The notes under the pieces were generated by a model. The model was given only the letters and a program-made list of their open reading frames with translations, was not told the DNA's origin and made no database searches. Shown one piece after another: positions 1-5,671 of a stretch of DNA of 7,639 nt. Each line of letters begins with the position of its first letter. Positions within the stretch are counted from its first letter, which is position 1. Made by a program: the position numbers and the translations under genes. This stretch comes from an uncultured Prevotellaceae bacterium. GTDB taxonomy: Bacteria > Bacteroidota > Bacteroidia > Bacteroidales > Muribaculaceae. The stretch spans positions 1-7,639 of the forward strand of contig CALZFJ010000090.1 of the NCBI GenBank assembly GCA_945645715.1, given 5' to 3'.

Positions 1-713
1 ATGGATATATGATTAAGCCTGTAAAATTTGATGCATCGAAAAAGTATCCTGTGATTTTGTCGCAATATAGTGGCCCCGGCTCGCAGAAGGTGCTCAACTC
101 ATGGAAGATGGAGTGGGAGCAATATTTTGCGATGCAAGGCTACATAATAGTGAGCGTAGATGGACGCGGCACCGGAGGTAGAGGAAAGAAATTCGAGTCG
201 GTAGTGTATATGCAGCTTGGAAAGTATGAATCGATCGACCAGTGTGCAGCAGCCGACTACATGGCAAGCCAACCGTGGGTAGATGCCAAACGCATAGGAA
301 TATGGGGCTGGAGCTACGGAGGCTATGAAACGCTGATGGCTATGTCGCAGAAAAACAGCCGGTTTGCAGCCGGAGTGGCGATAGCTCCGGTTACTGACTG
401 GCGCTACTACGACACTATCTATGCCGAGCGCTTTATGCGCACACCTCAGGAGAACAACGACGGCTATCTTGCCGGATCGCCAATACAGAAAGTGGGCGAC
501 CTAAAGGGACGCTTGCTGATAATGAGCGGAACAGCCGATGACAATGTGCATATTGCCAATACATTGCAGTATCAGGCTGAGATAACTGAGCACAACAAGG
601 TGATTGACATGATGCTGTTCACCAATATGAACCACTCAATCAACTATTGCGACACTCGCTATGCCCTCTACTTGAAAGTGCTTGACTTTTTTGACTTGCA
701 CCTTAAAAGATAA
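1..713 (+). CDS. Dipeptidyl-peptidase IV-type serine peptidase (S9 family), C-terminal catalytic domain, 5' end outside window
   Basis: This is the alpha/beta-hydrolase domain of a prolyl oligopeptidase-family enzyme. The family removes X-Pro or X-Ala dipeptides from peptide N-termini, usually in the periplasm or at the surface in Bacteroidales. Residues below are counted from the ATG at 9, which is not a true start: the frame is open to the window edge (reading GYM-IKP). The expected N-terminal beta-propeller, several hundred residues, lies upstream. Visible motifs are the oxyanion-hole tyrosine region QYSGPGSQ (19-26), the DGRGTGGRG loop (51-59), the nucleophile motif GWSYGGY (100-106, Ser102), the acid in GTADDNVH (174-181, Asp177 by analogy with human DPP4) and the histidine in NHSI (208-211, His209). 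The whole catalytic triad is present and the C-terminus is of normal extent, so the visible part looks intact. The TAA stop abuts miaA, suggesting co-transcription. Family is sure; exact specificity is inferred from DPP4-like motifs. Confidence 0.93.
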   Translation, partial: GYMIKPVKFDASKKYPVILSQYSGPGSQKVLNSWKMEWEQYFAMQGYIIVSVDGRGTGGRGKKFESVVYMQLGKYESIDQCAAADYMASQPWVDAKRIGIWGWSYGGYETLMAMSQKNSRFAAGVAIAPVTDWRYYDTIYAERFMRTPQENNDGYLAGSPIQKVGDLKGRLLIMSGTADDNVHIANTLQYQAEITEHNKVIDMMLFTNMNHSINYCDTRYALYLKVLDFFDLHLKR

Positions 714-717
714 GAGG
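713..717 (+). promoter_or_regulatory. Possible Shine-Dalgarno for miaA overlapping upstream stop
   Basis: AGAGG overlaps the last base of the peptidase TAA stop and sits five bases before the ATG at 723. It favours 723 over the GTG at 717 and the ATG at 720, and suggests translational coupling between the two genes. Strong Shine-Dalgarno sequences are uncommon in Bacteroidota, so the weight of this evidence is modest. Confidence 0.45.
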
Positions 718-722
718 TGATG

Positions 723-1631
723 ATGCACAACGACGACACACTATATGTGATAACCGGACCAACTGCCTCGGGGAAGACCTCGAAGGCAGTTGCTCTTGCA
801 AAAGCTATCGACGCTGAGATAATCAGTGCCGATAGCCGCCAGATTTATCGCGGAATGGACCTTGGTACGGGCAAGGATATTGAGGAATATGACGGGGTGC
901 CCTATCATCTCATTGACATTTGCGATGCAGGATATAAATATAACCTTTTTGAGTATTTGCGAGACTATCAAGCAGCACGCGATGATATTCGCAGTCGCGG
1001 CAAGCGTGTGATACTGTGCGGAGGTACGGGGCTATATGTGGAGAGTGTGCTGAAAGGCATAGAGCTGCCGCCCGTGCCAGAGGACAGGGCATTGCGTGCA
1101 TCGCTTGAGGGCAAGTCGCTTGACGAGCTTACGGAGATTCTGCGTGGCTATAAGACGCTTCATAACACTACCGATGTGGATAGCTGCAAGCGTGCCATCA
1201 GGGCGATTGAAATCAGTAAATACTATCACGAACACCCTGACCTCGAGATGCGTACTACGCCACACCCGGTGGAGAATGCAGTGGTGATAGGAGTGGAAAT
1301 CGACCGTGAAAGCCGTCGCCAACGCATCACTTCGCGACTGAAGGCACGCCTTGAGGCGGGAATGGCTGATGAGGTGCGGCGGTTGATTGATAGCGGTGTA
1401 GCTCCCGACGACTTGATTTATTATGGACTTGAATATAAATTTCTCACAAAATACGTGATAGGTGAGCTGAGCTATGAAGAGATGTTTTCGCAGCTTGAAA
1501 TCGCTATACACCAATTTGCCAAGCGGCAGATGACGTGGTTTCGAGGCATGGAGCGCCGTGGCTATCCGCTTCACTGGCTCGACTGGCGGCTAAGCAATGA
1601 GGAATTTGTAGCGGCGGTGAAAGTGCTGTGA
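723..1631 (+). CDS. miaA: tRNA dimethylallyltransferase MiaA
   Basis: MiaA transfers a dimethylallyl group from DMAPP to N6 of A37 in tRNAs that read UNN codons (i6A37), the first step toward ms2i6A, in the cytoplasm. Numbered from the ATG at 723 (302 residues, normal size), the P-loop-like GPTASGKT is at 12-19, DSRQIYRGMD at 37-46 with Asp37 as the expected general base, CGGTGLY at 99-105, and the C-terminal FAKRQMTWFRG at 265-275. In-frame starts GTG 717, ATG 720 and ATG 723 are stacked. I chose 723 because AGAGG at 713-717 then lies five bases upstream; 720 is possible. The gene follows the peptidase stop by only a few bases and ends just before the shared terminator. Where most MiaA proteins have GTAK(P) after the DSRQ motif, this one reads LGTGKD (47-52), a variant I associate with one of the MiaA types in Bacteroidales, some of which carry two copies. 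Identity is secure; a second copy cannot be judged here. Confidence 0.95.
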   Translation: MHNDDTLYVITGPTASGKTSKAVALAKAIDAEIISADSRQIYRGMDLGTGKDIEEYDGVPYHLIDICDAGYKYNLFEYLRDYQAARDDIRSRGKRVILCGGTGLYVESVLKGIELPPVPEDRALRASLEGKSLDELTEILRGYKTLHNTTDVDSCKRAIRAIEISKYYHEHPDLEMRTTPHPVENAVVIGVEIDRESRRQRITSRLKARLEAGMADEVRRLIDSGVAPDDLIYYGLEYKFLTKYVIGELSYEEMFSQLEIAIHQFAKRQMTWFRGMERRGYPLHWLDWRLSNEEFVAAVKVL

Positions 1632-1690
1632 GATTTTAGAGCGAAAAGTGCCTTACGGTTAGGCTGAACACTTGCTTCAATAAGGATGTA

Positions 1691-1726
1691 AAAAAATCGG
1701 GTATGCCTGAGCATATCCGATTTTTT
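1691..1726. terminator. Bidirectional intrinsic terminator between convergent operons
   Basis: A 16-base arm (1691-1706) pairs with 1711-1726 around the four-base loop CTGA (1707-1710). There is one G-T wobble and every other position is Watson-Crick. The arm ends are A6 and T6, so a transcript from either strand ends in a hairpin followed by a U tract. It lies 59 bases past the miaA stop and about 20 bases past the acyl-CoA dehydrogenase stop, which reads the other way. It therefore can serve both operons. Confidence 0.92.
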
Positions 1727-1745
1727 GTGAGGTATAGAGTTGGGA

Positions 1746-3449
1746 TTAAGCCTTATAGTTGGCGAAATCTTCAACGGTAAATTCCTTGATGAACTTGTGG
1801 TGGCGGGCAACTTCAGCCTCACCGAAGCGAACATAAACATTAGCCGACTTGGTGAAGCACTCGCAGCGAGTGACATCGCCAAGGAGCAGATAGCCCATGA
1901 TGATGTGTCCAGCCATCTCCACAAGGCGGCGTGCATGGAAGTCGGTATATTCGGTATTTTTCTGCGAAGTTACAGTCTCAACAGCCTCGGCATAGAGAGC
2001 AGTCATAGCAGCGAGCTTGTCGAGCAAAGGCTTGCAAGCCTCGGAATACTCCATAGCGGCATACTCATTGATTCGGTTGAGATAAGTGCCGGTGGTGACG
2101 TGGCGGATTGCAGCCACGACCTGAAGCTGAGTGGTTCCCTCGTAGATAGATGTGATGCGTGCGTCGCGATAGATGCGCTCGCAAGCGTAGTCTTTCATGA
2201 AGCCTGAACCACCGTGTACTTGCACAGAGTCGTAGGCATTCTGGTTACAGAATTCACTGCCCATACCCTTAGCGAGCGGAGTGAATGCATCGGCAAGACG
2301 AGAGTAATACTTCATCTCGGTACGCTCTTCGGGCTCAAGCTTGCGGTCGCGTGAAATGTCCTCGTAGGTCTTGTACATATCGACGAAGCGAGTGGTTTCG
2401 TAGAGAAGCGAACGAGAAGCGTCGAGCTTAGCTTTCATGACGGCAAGCATTTCGGCAACAGCCGGGAACTCAATGATAGCCTTACCAAACTGGCGACGCT
2501 CCTGGGCGTAGGCGTAAGCCTCGCGGTAGGCAGCCTCGCTGACACCAACCGACTGAGCGGCAATGCCAAGACGTGCACCGTTCATAAGAGCCATAACATA
2601 CTTGATAAGACCAAGTTTGCGAGAGCCGCAAAGTTCGGCTTTGGCATTCTTGAATACAAGTTCGCAAGTAGGCGATCCCTTGATACCCATCTTGTTTTCG
2701 ATGCGGCGTACGGTTACGCCACCATCGTTGCGGTCGTAGATAAACATGGAAAGACCGCGACCGTCGTGGCTGCCTTCCTCAGAGCGTGCGAGCACGAGAG
2801 CGATGTGACCGTCGCCATTGGTGATGAAACGCTTCACACCATTGAGACGCCAAGTGCCATCAGCCTCATTGAAAGTAGCCTTTAGCATTACTGCCTGAAG
2901 GTCGCTACCTGCATCGGGCTCGGTGAGGTCCATAGCCATAGTTTCGCCGGCGCAAACGCGTGGGAGGAATCGCTGACGCTGATCTTCATCGGCAAACTCA
3001 TAGATAGTCTCGGCACAGTCCTGAAGACCCCAGATATTCACGAAGCTTGCATCGGCACGGCTGACCATGTCGGCAGCCATGATATATGGAACGAGCGAGA
3101 AGTTAAGTCCATTGTAGCGGCGAGGGAGCGAAATACCCATCAAGCCAGCCTTCACAAGTGCGTCGAGGTTCTGCTTAGTACCCTCGGCATACTCAACATG
3201 ACCATCGATTACATGAGGACCTTCGTGGTCAACGCTTTCGGCGTTAGGAGCTACGATTTCACCTGAAATCTCACCAGCAATCTCAAGGACTTTCTCATAG
3301 GAGTCCATAGCGTCCTCGAAATTCATAGGAGCATAGTCGAATTTTTCACAATCGGCGAAGTTGCGTTCTTTCAGCTCGACGATTCTGCGCATCAATGGGT
3401 GAGTGAGATGATGCTTTAATGCTTTATTATCGTTATAAAAATTAGCCAT
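1746..3449 (-). CDS. Acyl-CoA dehydrogenase, long form with C-terminal extension (567 aa)
   Basis: This FAD enzyme oxidises an acyl-CoA to the 2-enoyl-CoA, or runs in reverse, exchanging electrons with ETF. Domains in order: an N-terminal extension and helical domain (about 1-165), the middle beta domain with MDLTEPDAGSDL (173-184) and FITNGDG (208-214), and the C-terminal helical domain with RRQFGKAI (318-325), QVHGGSGFMKDYACERIYRD (410-429) and IYEGTTQLQ (435-443). Glu437 is the expected catalytic base. Canonical members have about 380 residues. This one has extra N-terminal residues and about 115 residues after the catalytic domain, the layout of long acyl-CoA dehydrogenases such as the DmdC-like group (inference). 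The substrate cannot be told from sequence. It is the last gene of the etfB-etfA operon, starting 11 bases after the etfA stop with no clear Shine-Dalgarno, and it ends at the shared terminator. All catalytic signatures are intact. Confidence 0.93.
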   Translation of the reverse strand: MANFYNDNKALKHHLTHPLMRRIVELKERNFADCEKFDYAPMNFEDAMDSYEKVLEIAGEISGEIVAPNAESVDHEGPHVIDGHVEYAEGTKQNLDALVKAGLMGISLPRRYNGLNFSLVPYIMAADMVSRADASFVNIWGLQDCAETIYEFADEDQRQRFLPRVCAGETMAMDLTEPDAGSDLQAVMLKATFNEADGTWRLNGVKRFITNGDGHIALVLARSEEGSHDGRGLSMFIYDRNDGGVTVRRIENKMGIKGSPTCELVFKNAKAELCGSRKLGLIKYVMALMNGARLGIAAQSVGVSEAAYREAYAYAQERRQFGKAIIEFPAVAEMLAVMKAKLDASRSLLYETTRFVDMYKTYEDISRDRKLEPEERTEMKYYSRLADAFTPLAKGMGSEFCNQNAYDSVQVHGGSGFMKDYACERIYRDARITSIYEGTTQLQVVAAIRHVTTGTYLNRINEYAAMEYSEACKPLLDKLAAMTALYAEAVETVTSQKNTEYTDFHARRLVEMAGHIIMGYLLLGDVTRCECFTKSANVYVRFGEAEVARHHKFIKEFTVEDFANYKA

Positions 3450-3460
3450 TTCAGTGAGAT

Positions 3461-4489
3461 TTACTTAGAGTTCTTTTTGTAATACTTAATGAGTTTGGGA
3501 AGCACGTCCTCAAGGTTGCCGGTGATTACGTAGTCGGCAATAGTGTTGATAGGAGCGTTGGGGTCATTATTGATAGAAATAATGATGGAGCTTTCCTGCA
3601 TACCTGCAATGTGCTGAATCTGACCAGAGATACCGCAAGCGATATAAAGTTTCGGGCGTACGGTAACGCCTGTCTGACCGATCTGGCGGTCGTGCTCAAC
3701 GAAACCTGCATCGACGGCAGCGCGAGAAGCACCGACTTCGCCACCGAGAGTGTTGGCGAGTTCAAAGAGCAGGTCGAAATTCTCCTTGCTGCCTACGCCG
3801 TAGCCACCGGCAACGATAATAGGAGAGTTCTTGATATTGACAGCCGATTTCTCGATGTGGCGGTCGATAATCTTCACAACGTAGCTTGCGGGATCAACGT
3901 ACTTGTCGCAGTCGAGATTGATAACCTCACCCTTGTAGTTTGCATCGAAGATTTCCTTCTTCATCACGCCCTCACGCACTGTAGCCATCTGTGGGCGGCA
4001 GTCGGGATTGACGATAGTAGCCACGATGTTACCGCCGAAAGCGGGACGTATCTGATAGAGAAGGTCGGTGTATTCCTTACCGGTGCGCACGTCCTTGTGG
4101 TCGCCGATTTCGAGAGAAGTACAGTCGGCGGTAAGACCGCTGTGCAAGCACGAGGAAACGCGAGGACCGAGGTCGCGGCCGATGCAAGTAGCACCCATGA
4201 GGCACACTTGCGGCTTGATTTCCTTGAAGAGGTTGATAAGGATAGAAGAGTGGGGGAGCGAAGTGTAGGGATAGAGTCGAGCATCTTCCACCTTGTAAAC
4301 TGTATCGACACCATAGGGGAAGATTTGAGCTTCGATACCGTCGAGCTTGTCGCCGGCAACGATAGCCTCAAGCTTCACACCAAGGCGAGTGGCAAGAGTG
4401 CGACCTTTGGTCAAGAGTTCAAGACTCACATCGGCAACCTTACCATCTTCAAATTCGCAATATACTATTAAATTATTGATATCTGCCAT
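3461..4489 (-). CDS. etfA: Electron transfer flavoprotein alpha subunit EtfA
   Basis: EtfA binds the mobile FAD of the ETF heterodimer and carries electrons between the EtfB side and the acyl-CoA dehydrogenase. It has 342 residues, the usual size. The N-terminal alpha/beta domain (about 1-200) contains CLMGATCIGRDLGPRVS (96-112). The C-terminal FAD domain (about 220-342) has VAGGYGVGSKENF (226-238), GASRAAVDAGF (253-263), QIGQTG (269-274) and the EtfA signature from LYIACGISGQIQH (281-293) to INNDP (306-310). Two positions are slightly unusual against the family as I know it: Gln290 where Ala is common (G-A-IQH), and Ser305 where Ala is common (AIN). It sits between etfB (35-base gap) and the dehydrogenase (11-base gap), clearly one operon. 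A large antisense open frame within it is a shadow of its codon use. Identity is very secure; whether this ETF bifurcates is open. Confidence 0.96.
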   Translation of the reverse strand: MADINNLIVYCEFEDGKVADVSLELLTKGRTLATRLGVKLEAIVAGDKLDGIEAQIFPYGVDTVYKVEDARLYPYTSLPHSSILINLFKEIKPQVCLMGATCIGRDLGPRVSSCLHSGLTADCTSLEIGDHKDVRTGKEYTDLLYQIRPAFGGNIVATIVNPDCRPQMATVREGVMKKEIFDANYKGEVINLDCDKYVDPASYVVKIIDRHIEKSAVNIKNSPIIVAGGYGVGSKENFDLLFELANTLGGEVGASRAAVDAGFVEHDRQIGQTGVTVRPKLYIACGISGQIQHIAGMQESSIIISINNDPNAPINTIADYVITGNLEDVLPKLIKYYKKNSK

Positions 4490-4524
4490 AATTATTAGTG
4501 ATTTAATGTGTTGGAGAGAAAAGA

Positions 4525-5397
4525 TTATCCGATAGTGTGGTTAGCGATAAGGTCTTTCACAAGATCCTCGATAGCTGCGTCATCGGCAGCTTCGATACGC
4601 TTGCTTTCCTTAGCCTGGAACACCACATTGACTACAGTCTTAACCTTTGTAGGCGAGCCGGGCATACCTATCTGCTCGGGGTCGGCTTCAACCTCGGCAG
4701 CACTCCACTCATAAAGGTTGAGATAGCTGCGAGAGTCGAGAAGACGCTTCACATCGTCGGAAGCGGCGGCTTTCTCGCTTGGAGTAGCGGCATATTTAAA
4801 CTTCTGGATAAGGCGGGCATTGCGCGGGCGGCAAGGAGCAGCCGAGCCATTTACGGTTACAACCAAAGGAAGCGGGGCTTCAACTACCTCTACGCCATTC
4901 TCAATGCGGCGCTTAATTGTAGCCTTGCCGTCTTCAACTTTGATGTCTTCGGCATAGGTGACTTGAGGCAAGCCAAGTTTCTCTGCAATCTGCGGACCAA
5001 CTTGGGCCGTGTCGCCGTCGATAGCCTGACGGCCACCGATGATGATGTCGTATTCGCCCAAGTGGCGGATAGCCTGAGCAAGAGAATATGAAGTGGCGAG
5101 AGTGTCGGCACCACCAAGAGCACGGTCGGTGAGAACGATTCCGGTGTCGGCACCGCGATAAAGACCTTCACGAATCACTTCGGCTGCTCGAGGAAGTCCC
5201 ATGGTAAGCAAAGTGATTTTAGAGCCGGGGTGAGACTCTTTGAGGCGAAGAGCCTGCTCAAGAGCATTCAAATCCTCGGGATTGAAGATAGCAGGTAGAG
5301 CGCTGCGGTTGATGGTACCATCTTCCTTCATTGCGTCCTTTCCCACGTTGCGTGTATCAGGCACTTGTTTTGCCAGAACAACGATATTCAAACTCAT
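4525..5397 (-). CDS. etfB: Electron transfer flavoprotein beta subunit EtfB, bifurcating-type lineage features
   Basis: EtfB is the partner of EtfA. In ordinary ETFs it holds AMP; in bifurcating ETFs it holds a second FAD that reacts with NADH. Visible motifs are VVLAKQVPDT (6-15), FNPEDLNALEQALRLK (38-53), GGADTLATS (95-103) and GGRQAIDGDTAQVGP (121-135), followed by AEKLGLPQVTY (138-148) and GMPGSPTKV (244-252). The DGDTAQVGP form resembles EtfB of anaerobes such as Acidaminococcus, where it accompanies bifurcation; human ETFB has DDDCNQTG there. This is recalled similarity, not a computed alignment. The protein has 290 residues against about 260 for many members. The extra length lies mainly around 200-240, rich in Ala, Ser and charged residues. 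It is the first gene of the operon, with a Bacteroidota-type promoter about 105 bases upstream. The ATG at 5397 fits the family's N-terminus. Confidence 0.95.
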   Translation of the reverse strand: MSLNIVVLAKQVPDTRNVGKDAMKEDGTINRSALPAIFNPEDLNALEQALRLKESHPGSKITLLTMGLPRAAEVIREGLYRGADTGIVLTDRALGGADTLATSYSLAQAIRHLGEYDIIIGGRQAIDGDTAQVGPQIAEKLGLPQVTYAEDIKVEDGKATIKRRIENGVEVVEAPLPLVVTVNGSAAPCRPRNARLIQKFKYAATPSEKAAASDDVKRLLDSRSYLNLYEWSAAEVEADPEQIGMPGSPTKVKTVVNVVFQAKESKRIEAADDAAIEDLVKDLIANHTIG

Positions 5398-5434
5398 AAT
5401 ACTAAAGATATTAGAATGATTTATAATATAATTT

Positions 5435-5442
5435 CAAAATTA
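5435..5442 (-). promoter_or_regulatory. Second candidate -7 element (P2) nearer to etfB
   Basis: TAATTTTG on the minus strand fits TAnnTTTG and lies 37 bases before the etfB ATG. No TTTG is found at the proper distance upstream (only an A-rich stretch near 5462-5468 on the plus strand), so it is weaker than P1. If used, the CACGTG repeat cluster would lie in the -30 to -60 region, a usual operator position. Confidence 0.25.
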
Positions 5443-5455
5443 TCTCTGTGTTGTC

Positions 5456-5489
5456 TCTACACGAAAAACACGTGTAGAAATGCACGTGT
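5456..5489. promoter_or_regulatory. CACGTG palindrome cluster and overlapping inverted repeats in etfB leader
   Basis: TCTACACG (5456-5463) and CGTGTAGA (5471-5478) form a perfect 8-bp inverted repeat with a 7-base loop. ACACGTG (5468-5474) and CACGTGT (5483-5489) form a second perfect inverted repeat. The two share 5471-5474 and so cannot form together in RNA. As DNA, CACGTG occurs twice (5469-5474 and 5483-5488), with centres 14 bases apart. The element lies just downstream of P1's predicted start. It could be a repressor operator or an alternative-structure leader RNA. No T tract follows the hairpin on the minus strand, so it is not a simple intrinsic terminator. The regulator is unknown. 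Confidence 0.5.
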
Positions 5490-5503
5490 TCCCATAATCT
5501 GTA

Positions 5504-5534
5504 CAAAGTTAAGAAATAATTGCCAAGTCACAAA
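5504..5534 (-). promoter_or_regulatory. Bacteroidota-type promoter for etfB-etfA-acyl-CoA dehydrogenase operon (P1)
   Basis: On the minus strand TTTG (5534-5531) is followed after exactly 19 bases by TAACTTTG (5511-5504). This matches the Bacteroidota -33 TTTG and -7 TAnnTTTG elements with usual spacing. Transcription would begin at roughly 5497-5500, leaving a leader of about 100 bases before the etfB ATG that contains the CACGTG repeats. Confidence 0.7.
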
Positions 5535-5671
5535 TAAAAATCGCCAAAAAGTTAAAAAAGCATCATGGGAAAGCCATAAAAAATAACATCTTTAACTATA
5601 TTTCTGTGCTTGAGTATTTACTCATAAGAAGAATAGACACGGATATTCGTAAAATGGCTTGAAAATTGAGC

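Larger units (their letters stand above)
5398..5671. other. Intergenic region between glycosyltransferase and etfB
   Basis: This 274-base AT-rich gap holds the etfB promoter candidates and the CACGTG cluster. It also has a short perfect inverted repeat TGAGTA-TT-TACTCA at 5611-5624, and a weak 4-bp hairpin at 5565-5577 that on the minus strand is followed after a few bases by T6 (5559-5554). The last could weakly terminate the glycosyltransferase transcript, but no strong terminator is visible. I see no tRNA or convincing small gene here. Confidence 0.6.

Noticed and set aside
1032..1574. 180-residue minus-strand open frame
   Set aside because: Antisense to miaA, whose motifs span the region.
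1740..2207. 155-residue plus-strand open frame, and other frames opposite the dehydrogenase
   Set aside because: Antisense to the well-supported acyl-CoA dehydrogenase, with no recognisable motif.
3611..4471. 286-residue open frame on the plus strand
   Set aside because: It lies wholly antisense to etfA, whose protein matches the ETF family along its full length. The frame is a by-product of etfA codon use.
5554..5577. Possible terminator for the glycosyltransferase
   Set aside because: The stem is only 4 bp and is separated from the T6 run by several bases. Too weak to list as a terminator of its own.
5365..5586. 73-residue plus-strand open frame over the etfB start and leader
   Set aside because: It overlaps the etfB start antisense, shows no family features, and covers the promoter and repeats on the other strand.
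5611..5624. Perfect inverted repeat TGAGTA-TT-TACTCA
   Set aside because: Short, with a two-base centre and no nearby T tract. It could be an operator, but nothing else supports it.
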